Positions 43,727 to 52,239 of a stretch of DNA of 64,000 nt are shown here, piece by piece (positions within the stretch are counted from its first letter, which is position 1; every line of letters starts with the position of its first letter). Location: contig CP054189.1 in NCBI GenBank assembly GCA_015709495.1, positions 2,666,001 to 2,730,000 of the forward strand, read 5' to 3'. Position numbers and translations under genes: made by a program. Source of the stretch: Chthonomonadaceae bacterium (lineage in GTDB: Bacteria > Armatimonadota > Fimbriimonadia > Fimbriimonadales > Fimbriimonadaceae). Below the pieces are notes generated by a model. That model saw only the letters and a list, made by a program, of their open reading frames with translations, searched no databases and was not told where the DNA came from.

Positions 43727-45102
43727 GCCGCCCCAAGTTCGGAACCGACGGGATTCGCGGCGTCGCGGGCACCCAACTGACGCCTGAACTGGCGTTGCTC
43801 GTGGGTAAGGCGGTCGCCCAGGTGCTGGCGAGCGGGTCCGGAAGCCGGGCCGTCATGGGCCGAGACACCCGAAAGAGCGGGTCGATGGTGGGTGCGGCGG
43901 TCGCTGCCGGACTGGCTTCCCGCGGCGTCGACGTGAGGACGTTGGGCATCGTTCCTACGGGCCTCGCCAGTTTCGAAACTCGCAGGGGCGGATTCGACTT
44001 GGGAGTCGTAATCTCCGCTAGCCACAACCCGGCCGAAGACAACGGCATCAAGGTGCTGGGTCCGAGCGGCGCAAAGCTTGATGAGGACTCGGAGCAAGAG
44101 ATCGAATCTCTCATCGACGACTTTCGCGCAGACCCCCTCGATGGGCTTGCGGTCGGTGGAATCGAACTTGCTACAGGGGCTCGGGAACGGTATTGCCAAT
44201 GGTTGGAGTCACTTGTGCCCGAGGGACTCGCCGGGTTGCGAATCGCGATGGACTGCGCTCATGGAGCTGCGTACGAGATCGCCCCGAGTGTTTTTCGGCA
44301 GCTTGGCGCTGAAGTCGTTTGCGTCGGCGTTGCGCCCGACGGGCTCAACATCAACGCCGAGGGGGGAGCGACCAAGCCGCATAGCATCCAGACGCTCACT
44401 CAAGAGAGCCGGGCGGACCTCGGAATCTCGTTTGACGGCGACGCGGATCGCGCGGTTTTCAGCGATTCTCTGGGGCGGCTCTTCAACGGCGACCGCATGA
44501 TGGCGATTTGGGCGGGCCATTGGCGGAGGGAAGGAAGGATGGCATCGCCAAGCGTGGTCGGAACCGTCATGAGCAATGGGGGCTTCGCAAGGTACTTGAG
44601 CGCGAACGGGCTGGACCTCCAGCGGGCCAAGGTGGGCGACCGAAACGTGACTCGGATGATCGGCGAACTCGGCGCCCAGATCGGCGGCGAACAGAGCGGC
44701 CACGTGATCTTCCCCGAACTTGGGCCGACGGGTGATGGCTTGGTGACCGCGCTCGAACTCGTGCGAGTTCTCAAGCGCGAAGGCAAGAGCCTCGCCGATC
44801 ACTTCGACGACTTCGAGCCTTGGCCGCAGATTCTTGTGAACGTCAATACGCGAGCTAACTCAGGGTGGGACAAGGGACCCAAGGTGTCCAGTTCTCTCTC
44901 CTCGGCGACGGCACGTGTGGGGAGCCGGGGGCGAGTCGTCGTGCGTGCGAGCGGAACTCAGCCGATGGTGCGGGTGATGGTCGAGGCTGACGACCAGTCG
45001 CTCCGCGACGAAGCCTGTCAAGAGATCGTCGAAGCTCTTTGCGAAGAACTCGGAGGGACGGTGTATTCGACCGTCGACCTGACCTATGCTCTTGGCGATT
45101 GA
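43723..45102 (+). CDS. glmM: GlmM, phosphoglucosamine mutase
   Basis: Converts glucosamine 6-phosphate to glucosamine 1-phosphate for UDP-GlcNAc and hence peptidoglycan. The 459-residue length is normal. Four family loops are visible: KFGTDGIRGVAG at the start, the phosphoserine loop VISASHNPAEDNGIK (about 98-112), the metal loop FDGDADR (about 240-246), the sugar loop GGEQSGH (about 323-329), and the phosphate loop VRASGTQPMVRVM. The start GTG 43723 overlaps the grpE stop. It ends within coaX with a 17-base overlap. Confidence 0.96.
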   Translation: MSRPKFGTDGIRGVAGTQLTPELALLVGKAVAQVLASGSGSRAVMGRDTRKSGSMVGAAVAAGLASRGVDVRTLGIVPTGLASFETRRGGFDLGVVISASHNPAEDNGIKVLGPSGAKLDEDSEQEIESLIDDFRADPLDGLAVGGIELATGARERYCQWLESLVPEGLAGLRIAMDCAHGAAYEIAPSVFRQLGAEVVCVGVAPDGLNINAEGGATKPHSIQTLTQESRADLGISFDGDADRAVFSDSLGRLFNGDRMMAIWAGHWRREGRMASPSVVGTVMSNGGFARYLSANGLDLQRAKVGDRNVTRMIGELGAQIGGEQSGHVIFPELGPTGDGLVTALELVRVLKREGKSLADHFDDFEPWPQILVNVNTRANSGWDKGPKVSSSLSSATARVGSRGRVVVRASGTQPMVRVMVEADDQSLRDEACQEIVEALCEELGGTVYSTVDLTYALGD

Positions 45103-45874
45103 CGTCGGGAACTCCTGGACCTCGTTCGGGGCGTTTGCCGAGGGTGGTCCGCTGGGATTCGCTGGGTGCGAAACGAGCCTGCTTCGCAACGCGGCGACGG
45201 CAATTACCGCGCTCGATTCGTGCCTCGTGGAGTTAGGGATCGGTCCAGGTGACTTCGATTGCGTTCTCGCTAGCGTTGTGCCGGAGGTAAGGCAATGGCT
45301 CGTGGATCGGCTCTGGGACCTCACCTCAAAGGCCCCTCTTGAACTCAAGGCTGCCGGGGACGTCGGCTTGACGGTCGATTACGAGCATCCTGAGACGATG
45401 GGCGCGGACCGGGTCGCGAACGCCCTCGAAGCGATCGGGTCCTGCCGCCTTCCCGCCATCGTCGTCGACTGCGGAACAGCGACGACGTTTGAGGTCCTGA
45501 CGCCCGATGGGGCGCTTCGTGGGGGGCCGATCCTTGCGGGAATCGAAGTCAGTTTGCAAGCGCTTTCCAGCAAGACTTCCCTGCTGCCCCAAGTAGGCGT
45601 GCGAGCCGCATTGAGTCCGCTCAACCGTTCGACCGCCGACGCGATGGTTGCTGGCGCGGTGCTGGGGCACGCCCACGCCGTCGTGGGGCTCGTCGGCGCG
45701 ATCGAAGCTGAGTTGGGATCGGAATGCGTGGTTGTGTTGACGGGAGGATGGGGGGGTCTGATCGCGCCCCATTGTCCCAGAAGGTTCCAATACGACCCGC
45801 ACTGGACGCTGCGGGGCCTGGTCAGAGCATTCGAGCGTCTCTCTGGACCGACGAACCTGGCCCTTGAGTCATAG
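45086..45874 (+). CDS. coaX: Type III pantothenate kinase
   Basis: Phosphorylates pantothenate in the first committed step of CoA synthesis. It has 262 residues with the ASKHA-fold motifs of the CoaX type: LLAIDVGNSWTSFGAF at the N-terminus, GADRVANALEA, VDCGTATTFEVL, and GGPILAGIEVSLQAL; the late VVLTGGWGGLIAP completes the nucleotide site. The start ATG 45086 is within glmM. The 3' end overlaps the convergent gene at 45822 by 53 bases, an unusual tail-to-tail overlap of two coding regions. Confidence 0.95.
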   Translation: MLLAIDVGNSWTSFGAFAEGGPLGFAGCETSLLRNAATAITALDSCLVELGIGPGDFDCVLASVVPEVRQWLVDRLWDLTSKAPLELKAAGDVGLTVDYEHPETMGADRVANALEAIGSCRLPAIVVDCGTATTFEVLTPDGALRGGPILAGIEVSLQALSSKTSLLPQVGVRAALSPLNRSTADAMVAGAVLGHAHAVVGLVGAIEAELGSECVVVLTGGWGGLIAPHCPRRFQYDPHWTLRGLVRAFERLSGPTNLALES

Positions 45875-46703
45875 CCTCGATTCTCGCCACGAAATCTTCC
45901 GTCGACCGTGCGATCCGCAAGCCGAAGTACGCGGTTCCCATATTGAACCGGATTCCGCTCACGCCGGCCCTCCGGGCATGCTTCGCGATCTTCCCGGCCA
46001 GGACCCAGTCCGCGTAGTCCGCAGCGTCGGGTTCGTCGATCACGTAGGGAGCGATGAGTCGCATCCACTTGTCGATCGGCTGAACATAGAGCCTGTCCAT
46101 GTGGTCGATGCGAGGCTCGATTTCGAACAGAAACACGACATCGCGCAGGAGCAGCGAAGTGAGCTTAGGACCGACCCCTCGAACATCGACCATTCGCAGG
46201 AACTGGGGTTCGATGCGCTGATTGGCTCGAACTCCCTTCACGATCCAACCCGCGATGCTGCCCGACCCGTCGAGTTCATGAATCTCCTGAGCCAGCTCCG
46301 CGATCCCGGCGATCACTCCTCGATTGAGTTGCTCCATCGGCTTCTTCTTGCGCTCTCCGCAGACCTCGACATATGCGTTCCACAGCGAGTCGGCGTCGGC
46401 TAGCGCGAGAAACTGGCCGATGTTCTCGGGCGAAGTACAGCTTTCAAGCGCATCGATGCTGAGGGAGGCGAGTTCGTGGCGGTCCTTCCCGCGTCTGGAG
46501 AAGGCGTAGTAGCCGTAGATCGCCTTGAGGCAAAGATAAGGGTCGAGCAGCCCGTTTCGCACCTCTGAGATCGAGGGCTCGTCGAGGTCCATGGCGTGCT
46601 GCAGCGTCGGGAGGAGCAATTCGGCAACGTAACGATCCGCGGGTTCCCCGCTCATCATTCGCATGAGCGATTGGCACTCAGGCCGCACGTCTTCAATTGG
46701 CAC
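45822..46703 (-). CDS. Helix-hairpin-helix protein, distantly DNA-glycosylase-like
   Basis: A 293-residue soluble protein. The central part has RMVDVRGVGPKLTSLLLRD (about 175-193), a helix-hairpin-helix, followed about 25 residues later by YVQPIDKWMRLIAP, whose P-x-D resembles the catalytic PVDxHVxR step of HhH-GPD glycosylases. No iron-sulphur cysteines are present. The N-terminal 130 residues are helical and unfamiliar. It may be a divergent glycosylase or another DNA-binding HhH protein. GTG 46703 has AGGGGA nine bases upstream. It converges on coaX. Confidence 0.6.
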   Translation of the reverse strand: MPIEDVRPECQSLMRMMSGEPADRYVAELLLPTLQHAMDLDEPSISEVRNGLLDPYLCLKAIYGYYAFSRRGKDRHELASLSIDALESCTSPENIGQFLALADADSLWNAYVEVCGERKKKPMEQLNRGVIAGIAELAQEIHELDGSGSIAGWIVKGVRANQRIEPQFLRMVDVRGVGPKLTSLLLRDVVFLFEIEPRIDHMDRLYVQPIDKWMRLIAPYVIDEPDAADYADWVLAGKIAKHARRAGVSGIRFNMGTAYFGLRIARSTEDFVARIEAMTQGPGSSVQRDARML

Positions 46704-46784
46704 CTGTTGTCGTCCCCTCTCACGGTCGGCACAAAAGCCGAGCCTGAGTGTGCCCAAGGCCAGCGAGTGGCTTTGGGCTCTCCG

Positions 46785-48131
46785 TCAGAATCTCGCGTCT
46801 GCCGCCAAGTTTGTGAGGACAGGTAAGGTCGGCGTCTGACGGCTACTGCCTCCCACGGTCCCTGTCTCACCTCGGCGGATCCGATAGAACACTTGCCAAC
46901 CGAACTCCTCGATGGGCACCTGATTGGATCGAAATTCCCGCAATACGCTCACGATCGCTTGCGTGAACAGCCCCTGTGTCTTGCCGTTCAGCACCGATCC
47001 AAATACGTCTTCCCCTGGCATCGTCGCTTGCATTTGCGACACCTGGCCGAACATGGGCACTTCCATTCCGAAGTACCGGCCGCCCGTTACGGGCCGATGG
47101 GCTTGGAAGAACGCAAAGACCTTCGCGCCCTTGGAAAGGAACATCTGGAAGAGCTCCGACTTGGCGATCATCGTTCCGGCGTCGGTACTGAGCGCGGCCT
47201 CGACCCCTGCAAGGTAGTCGCGGCCTTCGATATTGGCGCCCGCCCCGGCGAAGTAGAGGAAGACCGTGGCGTCGGGAGTGATTCTCTCGGCAAGTGCCCT
47301 TGCGCTTGCGCGAATCTGGTCCGCAGTGGCGTTGATGACGAGGTCGATGTTCTCTTCGAGATATCCGGCGTCCATGACGAGGCTCTCGCGGATGATCTGC
47401 GCGTCGTCAGAGGCGAATGGTACTGCCCCGCCGACGAGTCGCGACTGCGAGTTTCCGATGATGAGCGCAAACTTGTTGGCGAGTGCCGGAACGCGGGTCC
47501 CTATAGGGGTGAGCGGGGGCGTACCCGTCGTTGGCGGCTGGCCTCCGGTAGCGCCCGTTCCCACTGGAATCGTCGTGCCGGCGGTCGTTTCTTGGCCGCT
47601 TAGCTGACTGACTCGGGCCAGTTCTTCGGGCGCGACAACTTCCGTATCGACCTTCCAGTTGATTTTCCCCGTTGCCTGGGTAAGTCGGTTCTCCACCGAA
47701 AGGCGCTTCTCGGTGTCCCCCAGCGCTCCGTAGACGGCATTGAGGAAATAGAAGGTCTCGTAGCTCAGTTGACCCTTGGAAAGGAGCGCCTCCCACTCTG
47801 CGGAAGCTTCTTGAAACAGGCGTCTGCGCTCGGCGGGTTCTGCGGCCGAGGCGCCAGCGCGATAGGCGCAGTAGGCGGCGAGAAAGTTCGGGGAATAGGG
47901 CGCGCCGTTTCGCCAACGCCGACGCTCAGTTACCGGCCCCGGCAAGAGGGTCGGACCCGAGATGTCTTCCGTGCGGAATGCGACAGCCGACTTGAACGCT
48001 TCCCTCGCGGCAGCCCAATCACCTGCTCTCGCGGCAGTGAGGCCTTCGTCGTAGTGGACGCTCCAAGTTTGCGCGAGCGCAGAAGCGCCGGCGAAGAGAG
48101 CCAACAGCGTAATCATCCATGAACGCAGCAT
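46785..48131 (-). CDS. Secreted TPR / caspase-fold protein with lost catalytic dyad (pseudo-caspase)
   Basis: A 448-residue exported protein: signal peptide 1-20, a TPR-like helical region (about 25-150), a Gly/Thr/Pro linker (about 180-215), and a caspase-like (peptidase C14) domain from 218. The fold signature is FALIIGNSQSRLVGG, FASDDAQIIRESLV and TVFLYFAGAGANIEGRDYL. In active members the last stretch reads FSGHG; here Ala297 replaces the catalytic His. The usual DACR reads QAHR, so the catalytic Cys is His345. It should not be a protease. GAGGA lies seven bases before ATG 48131. It is last of three tandem genes. Confidence 0.8.
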   Translation of the reverse strand: MLRSWMITLLALFAGASALAQTWSVHYDEGLTAARAGDWAAAREAFKSAVAFRTEDISGPTLLPGPVTERRRWRNGAPYSPNFLAAYCAYRAGASAAEPAERRRLFQEASAEWEALLSKGQLSYETFYFLNAVYGALGDTEKRLSVENRLTQATGKINWKVDTEVVAPEELARVSQLSGQETTAGTTIPVGTGATGGQPPTTGTPPLTPIGTRVPALANKFALIIGNSQSRLVGGAVPFASDDAQIIRESLVMDAGYLEENIDLVINATADQIRASARALAERITPDATVFLYFAGAGANIEGRDYLAGVEAALSTDAGTMIAKSELFQMFLSKGAKVFAFFQAHRPVTGGRYFGMEVPMFGQVSQMQATMPGEDVFGSVLNGKTQGLFTQAIVSVLREFRSNQVPIEEFGWQVFYRIRRGETGTVGGSSRQTPTLPVLTNLAADARF

Positions 48132-48141
48132 CGTTTGTTCC

Positions 48142-49269
48142 TCAATTCGGCAACCGATAGCTGAAGCTAACGCTCGTTGCCGTCCCTCCCTTGTTTTGTT
48201 TCGCGAAGCTCACATCGATCCCCCAATCCGCGTTGAGGGGGCGATAGCCTACCCCGTACGTGAAACCTTGGCTCGAAGTGAAATCGTCGCCGCCCGCTTC
48301 GACGAACCGAAAGCCCGCGCGGACCGGAATGGTTGCATCCCCCATCATATAAAGGTACTCGAAGCCGATACCCCCAGCGAAGTGATCCTTGCGATTAACG
48401 CGGGAACTGCCTTTTCCGCCGTAGTAGTACTCGATCTGTCCTCCGTAGAGCATCGAATCCCGCCCGTCGCGATAGCCATCCTGTAGGAGCGCGATGCCCA
48501 GAGCGGCCCGCCCCGGAATGGTGGGGTAAAGGTCGACGCCGGGGCCCCCTCGCTGGACCTCGATCGGCGATCGAACGGTAAGCCCGATGGTCATGTGCGA
48601 CTGCCTTGGTGGAGCAAACATCAGCCCGAACGCTCCGCCGACTCCGGTGCCTTTGTCGTGCGATTCAGCCTCTTGCGGAGGGATGTTGCTGTCGGAGAAA
48701 ACGATTCTCTGGAACGCGTCGATGTTTTGGAGGGCGACGATGAGTTGAAACCCCCAGCTAAGTGATTGCGAGCCATTGGACTGCCCGTAGCCCAGCGTCA
48801 GGAAGTCCGTTTTGACCTTCGCGTGGTCGAAGTACGATTGGACTCCGTTGTCGAGGTTCTGCCCGGCTTGCGTGTCGTTCATCCAGCCTACGACGGTGTA
48901 GGCGATGCCGAATGCGCTCTTGGAGCCTCTCGTCGGTGCCGAATAGCCCAAATGGGTGAGCTTGTAGTCTCCGCCTTCTTGCGCTGTGCTTAACCGCAGA
49001 TCGGAGACCTCTCCGGTGACCGTGGTTCGGGTGGTCGGCAGCGTCCGTCCGGCGAACCCGACGGTCGGGCGATTGACGAACCCGAGCCCGGCAGGGTTAA
49101 GCGCGGTCGAGACCGTGTCGGCGCCTGTCTGGTAGATGGCGCCACCAAGCCCCATCGCGCGGCCGCCCGCATCCAAAGCGTCCACCACATCGGGAACTTG
49201 TCCGAGAGCCACTGCGGGCACGACGATCCCTGCCAGCGCGGCAGTCCTCAGCTTCCATGCATCCTTCAT
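48142..49269 (-). CDS. Outer-membrane beta-barrel protein, PorV/FadL-like
   Basis: A 375-residue protein with a signal peptide (about 1-23) and the start VPDVVDALDAGGRAMGLGGAIYQTGADTVS, then NPAGLGFV. Gly-rich entry followed by an N-P-A-G/A-L/M motif is characteristic of UPF0164/PorV/FadL-like barrels. The rest alternates aromatic beta strands (GYGVGYRPL, VSFSYRL) up to the terminal strand. It would insert in the outer membrane, supporting a diderm envelope. It is 13 bases after the Ig-like gene and 10 bases before the pseudo-caspase gene. AGAGGT precedes the ATG by five bases. Confidence 0.8.
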   Translation of the reverse strand: MKDAWKLRTAALAGIVVPAVALGQVPDVVDALDAGGRAMGLGGAIYQTGADTVSTALNPAGLGFVNRPTVGFAGRTLPTTRTTVTGEVSDLRLSTAQEGGDYKLTHLGYSAPTRGSKSAFGIAYTVVGWMNDTQAGQNLDNGVQSYFDHAKVKTDFLTLGYGQSNGSQSLSWGFQLIVALQNIDAFQRIVFSDSNIPPQEAESHDKGTGVGGAFGLMFAPPRQSHMTIGLTVRSPIEVQRGGPGVDLYPTIPGRAALGIALLQDGYRDGRDSMLYGGQIEYYYGGKGSSRVNRKDHFAGGIGFEYLYMMGDATIPVRAGFRFVEAGGDDFTSSQGFTYGVGYRPLNADWGIDVSFAKQNKGGTATSVSFSYRLPN

Positions 49270-49282
49270 CGAGTACCTCTAT

Positions 49283-50290
49283 CTACTGATAGCGAACCAA
49301 CACTTCTTGTGTAATTGCGACGTTACCCGCCTTGTCCATGACGTTTACAACGATCTTGAATTCTTTCGGTAATTGTAGCGTCCAGCGGAGCCTTCCTGCC
49401 CACCGCATCGTGTTGCCGGACCCGCCGAGGAACGTCTGCCTCGCGACGCGAGCGATGTAAGTTCCGTCGAGACGGCGGGCGATCACGTCGACGCCGGTCA
49501 GGTCAATCGAGCTTGTGCTCACGTCGGTGATCTCCACGAGCACGGAGATGTTGCTTCTCGGCCGGAAAATCAGGTTCGAGCGAGGGTGGACGATCGTGAC
49601 CGAGGGCGCAACCCGATCGATCGTGACGTTGATCGACCGCGACACTTCGTTGTCGGCTTCGTCGCGCAACCGGATCGCAATCGTCTGCGGGCCGTCCTGC
49701 AAGATGCCGGCGGTGTCCCAGTTCACTTGAAAAGCGTCGTTCGTAAGGGTCGTGCCCGTGTTGTTCGGGATGTCCTGGCCGTTGATCTGAACTCGATAAT
49801 CCTTGAAGAACGGCTCGCTCACTTCGACGCGGATCGGGACGATCCCCTTCACAAAGGCGTTGTTGATCGGATTGAACTGGAGGAACTTCGGCTTCGTAAC
49901 ATCGACGGTGACGTTGATGATCGCCGTCCCGAAGACGGAGTTGTTGTCGTTCCTCGTAGCCGTCACGGAAATCGTGTAGGCGCCTTCGGGGGCAGCTTGG
50001 CTGAAGTTCAACGGAAGGTTGTTGTCGATCTTGCCGTCCGCATTGGGCGAGAACCTCTCCGAAATGACCGTGGTGCCTCCGGGGCCCGTGATTTCGGCTC
50101 GCATCGTGACTTCGACGTTAATGTTCGTTACCGTGAACTTCAGTTGGTTCGTCTGCCCCAAGAACTGCCCGTTCGTAGGGGAAGTGACGTTCAAGGTCTG
50201 GCTGTATCCGAGGGTAGTTCCGAGGAACAGGGCCACTGCTCCTACCACTGCGTTCCACTTTGCGTTTCTCATAACGTTCGCATACCTCAT
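49283..50290 (-). CDS. Secreted protein with tandem Ig-like beta domains
   Basis: A 335-residue exported protein. The signal peptide is about residues 7-30 (MRNAKWNAVVGAVALFLGTT), so ATG 50272 may be the real start; 50290 adds six residues. Three or so Ig/FN3-like repeats follow: LNVTSPTNGQFLGQTNQLKF, VTKPKFLQFNPINNAFVKG, and VAPSVTIVHPRSNLIF with TFLGGSGNTMRWAGRL. D-x-A-x-N-x-x-type phrases (RDEADNEVS, MDKAGNVA) recur as in bacterial Ig domains. It is first of a three-gene operon with a barrel and a pseudo-caspase; probably a surface or periplasmic binding protein. Confidence 0.75.
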   Translation of the reverse strand: MRYANVMRNAKWNAVVGAVALFLGTTLGYSQTLNVTSPTNGQFLGQTNQLKFTVTNINVEVTMRAEITGPGGTTVISERFSPNADGKIDNNLPLNFSQAAPEGAYTISVTATRNDNNSVFGTAIINVTVDVTKPKFLQFNPINNAFVKGIVPIRVEVSEPFFKDYRVQINGQDIPNNTGTTLTNDAFQVNWDTAGILQDGPQTIAIRLRDEADNEVSRSINVTIDRVAPSVTIVHPRSNLIFRPRSNISVLVEITDVSTSSIDLTGVDVIARRLDGTYIARVARQTFLGGSGNTMRWAGRLRWTLQLPKEFKIVVNVMDKAGNVAITQEVLVRYQ

Positions 50291-50304
50291 TGGGGTCTCG
50301 GCTC

Positions 50305-51141
50305 CTATTGTCGCCGATTCGAGAGGATCGAGTCAACGAAAGAGGCGACACCTCCCTCTTCATTGGACTCCACGATCCTGTCGGCGACCGCCTTGCAGTC
50401 GTCGCTGGCGTTGCTGACGGCGGCCGAGACGCCCGCGTATTCGAGCATGGGCACGTCGTTGGAATAGTCGCCGATGGCGGCGATTTCGTGCCGTTCTATT
50501 CCCTTCCTTCGCGCGATCTCTCTCAACCCTTCTCCCTTATTGGCCTTGGCCGAAAGGAACTCCAGATATTCAGCCTCGCTCCGCACCAACCCGACGGGCG
50601 TACCTCTTAGACGAGCCGCAAGCTCCTTTTGATGCTGATCGAGCACATTCGGCTCGTCGACCAGCATTACTTTCGTGACTTCGATGCCTCGGAGTTGTTC
50701 CCGATCCAAGTATTCCGGCACAAGGTGTCGAACCCGCTGAAGGTAGATTTCGCTCCAACGAGTGTCCGCGAAAAAGAGCAGGCGATCGCGGGCGTAGGCG
50801 TGAAAGTGGGTCCCGCTCTTCTCGGCAAAGTCCGCCACCGGCGACCAATACGGTTCGCCCAGCGAATGATGAGCCACCTCAAAATCGTCTTCGTCGATCA
50901 CGTGCGCCCCGTTTGCGGCGACGATGGGACAGCGGATTCCGATCTGATCGCTGTAAGCTCGGATCGCGGGGCCGTTTCGCCCGCTCGCAAGCACCACTTG
51001 AAGCCCCGCGGAACTCGCCCGAACCAGTGCCTGCGCGCTGCGAGGGTGGGGCGTCCGGTCGGATCGGAGGAGGGTCCCATCGAGATCGACCGCGAGCAAT
51101 CGAACTGCTGCCGTTGGGACACCTTCCGGGTTTTTGGACAC
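50305..51141 (-). CDS. HAD-family phosphatase, Cof type
   Basis: A cytoplasmic sugar-phosphate or nucleotide phosphatase. Motif I is LLAVDLDGTLLRSD, motif II VVLASGRNG, motif III lysine in LSAKANKGEGL, motif IV AIGDYSNDVPMLEYAG. The cap domain (about 90-190) is C2B type, as in Cof/YidA proteins. The start is uncertain: GTG 51141 is given, with GTG 51234 upstream and TTG 51099 downstream as alternatives, none with a good ribosome site. It is divergent from the HDOD gene. Confidence 0.9.
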   Translation of the reverse strand: MSKNPEGVPTAAVRLLAVDLDGTLLRSDRTPHPRSAQALVRASSAGLQVVLASGRNGPAIRAYSDQIGIRCPIVAANGAHVIDEDDFEVAHHSLGEPYWSPVADFAEKSGTHFHAYARDRLLFFADTRWSEIYLQRVRHLVPEYLDREQLRGIEVTKVMLVDEPNVLDQHQKELAARLRGTPVGLVRSEAEYLEFLSAKANKGEGLREIARRKGIERHEIAAIGDYSNDVPMLEYAGVSAAVSNASDDCKAVADRIVESNEEGGVASFVDSILSNRRQ

Positions 51142-51266
51142 TTGCGTAGAGATTGGTCGGGTCCCCCTGCGGTCAGCCACGGCGTTCGCCGATACTCTTA
51201 TCGTGAGCTGCTCGATGGTACCCGGCGAGGTCACGCCGTTGACGGTCGAGCAGACTGGGAGAGCAC

Positions 51267-52229
51267 ATGCACGAATCGAGACTAGGCCCGCGCGACGGCT
51301 CGGGAGGAAAGAGCCGAATTGAATCCAACGACACCGACAATTGCGAGGAATCCCAGGTTGGACAAGTGAGCGGTTACACGAAAGAGTCGATCCGACGGTC
51401 GCTACCGAAGCTCGTTCAGAATCTCCCGGCGTTGCCCGAGGTGATTTCGTCCCTGGTTCGGGAACTCGACAACGCCGAAGTCAGCGCGGGCGCAATTGAA
51501 AAGCTGATCGCTCGTGACGCCGCACTTTCGGCCCGGACCCTGCGCGTGGTGAACTCGGCGTATTATGGCCTTCAATCCCAGGTGGACAACCTGAGCAACG
51601 CCATCGTGATTCTGGGCATTCAACAGATTCGAAACATCGTCCTCAGCATCGCAGCGATGAACCTGTTCAAGGCGTCTGGCCCCCGCATGCGAACGATGCA
51701 CTTGCATTGCTGGAAGCTCTCCCTCGGCGCTGCGGCATCGAGTCAAATTCTGGCTCGCAAGGCCAGACTCACGGTAAGCGAAGTGGACGTCGCCTACATC
51801 GGCGGCCTGCTGCATGGAATCGGCAGGTTGTTTCTCCTCACCAACTTCCCCGAGGTGTACCTGAAGCTCAGTTCCGATCACGGGTTCGATTCACCGGAGT
51901 TCGCTGAAGCGGAGCACGACCTCTTTGGGCTTTCGTACGCGGAGATGGGTTCGGAACTGGCGACTCACTGGAAGCTGCCATCGACGCTTGTGGCGGCCAT
52001 CGGGTCGTCGGGCGGCCCTTGGTCGGAACAGGAAGCGGCATCCAGCCATGCGGTCTTCACCGGAGTTCAGATGGCGCGCGCGTTCGTCAACGAACGAGAA
52101 TTGCCTTTCTCGGATGTTCTGCCCACGGTGACGAAGCTCGGCCTCACCGAGGAGATCGTCGTCGCGGCCATGGAACAAGCAAACCAGTTCCTCGAATGCA
52201 ACATGTCGAGCCTGGCGGCCGCGGCCTAA
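51267..52229 (+). CDS. HDOD-domain signalling protein
   Basis: A 320-residue cytoplasmic protein. After about 45 disordered residues, one HDOD domain spans about 50-260: LPALPEVISSLVRELDN, ARDAALSARTLRVVNSAYYG, IVILGIQQIRNIVLSIA, and YIGGLLHGIGRLFL, the HD-like motif without the metal-binding aspartate (HGIG in place of HDIG). HDOD proteins act in motility, stress and cyclic-di-GMP networks but do not hydrolyse nucleotides. GGGAG lies a few bases before the ATG. It is divergent from the HAD gene and convergent with the oxidoreductase. Confidence 0.92.
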   Translation: MHESRLGPRDGSGGKSRIESNDTDNCEESQVGQVSGYTKESIRRSLPKLVQNLPALPEVISSLVRELDNAEVSAGAIEKLIARDAALSARTLRVVNSAYYGLQSQVDNLSNAIVILGIQQIRNIVLSIAAMNLFKASGPRMRTMHLHCWKLSLGAAASSQILARKARLTVSEVDVAYIGGLLHGIGRLFLLTNFPEVYLKLSSDHGFDSPEFAEAEHDLFGLSYAEMGSELATHWKLPSTLVAAIGSSGGPWSEQEAASSHAVFTGVQMARAFVNERELPFSDVLPTVTKLGLTEEIVVAAMEQANQFLECNMSSLAAAA

Positions 52230-52239
52230 CCGGCCGAAG

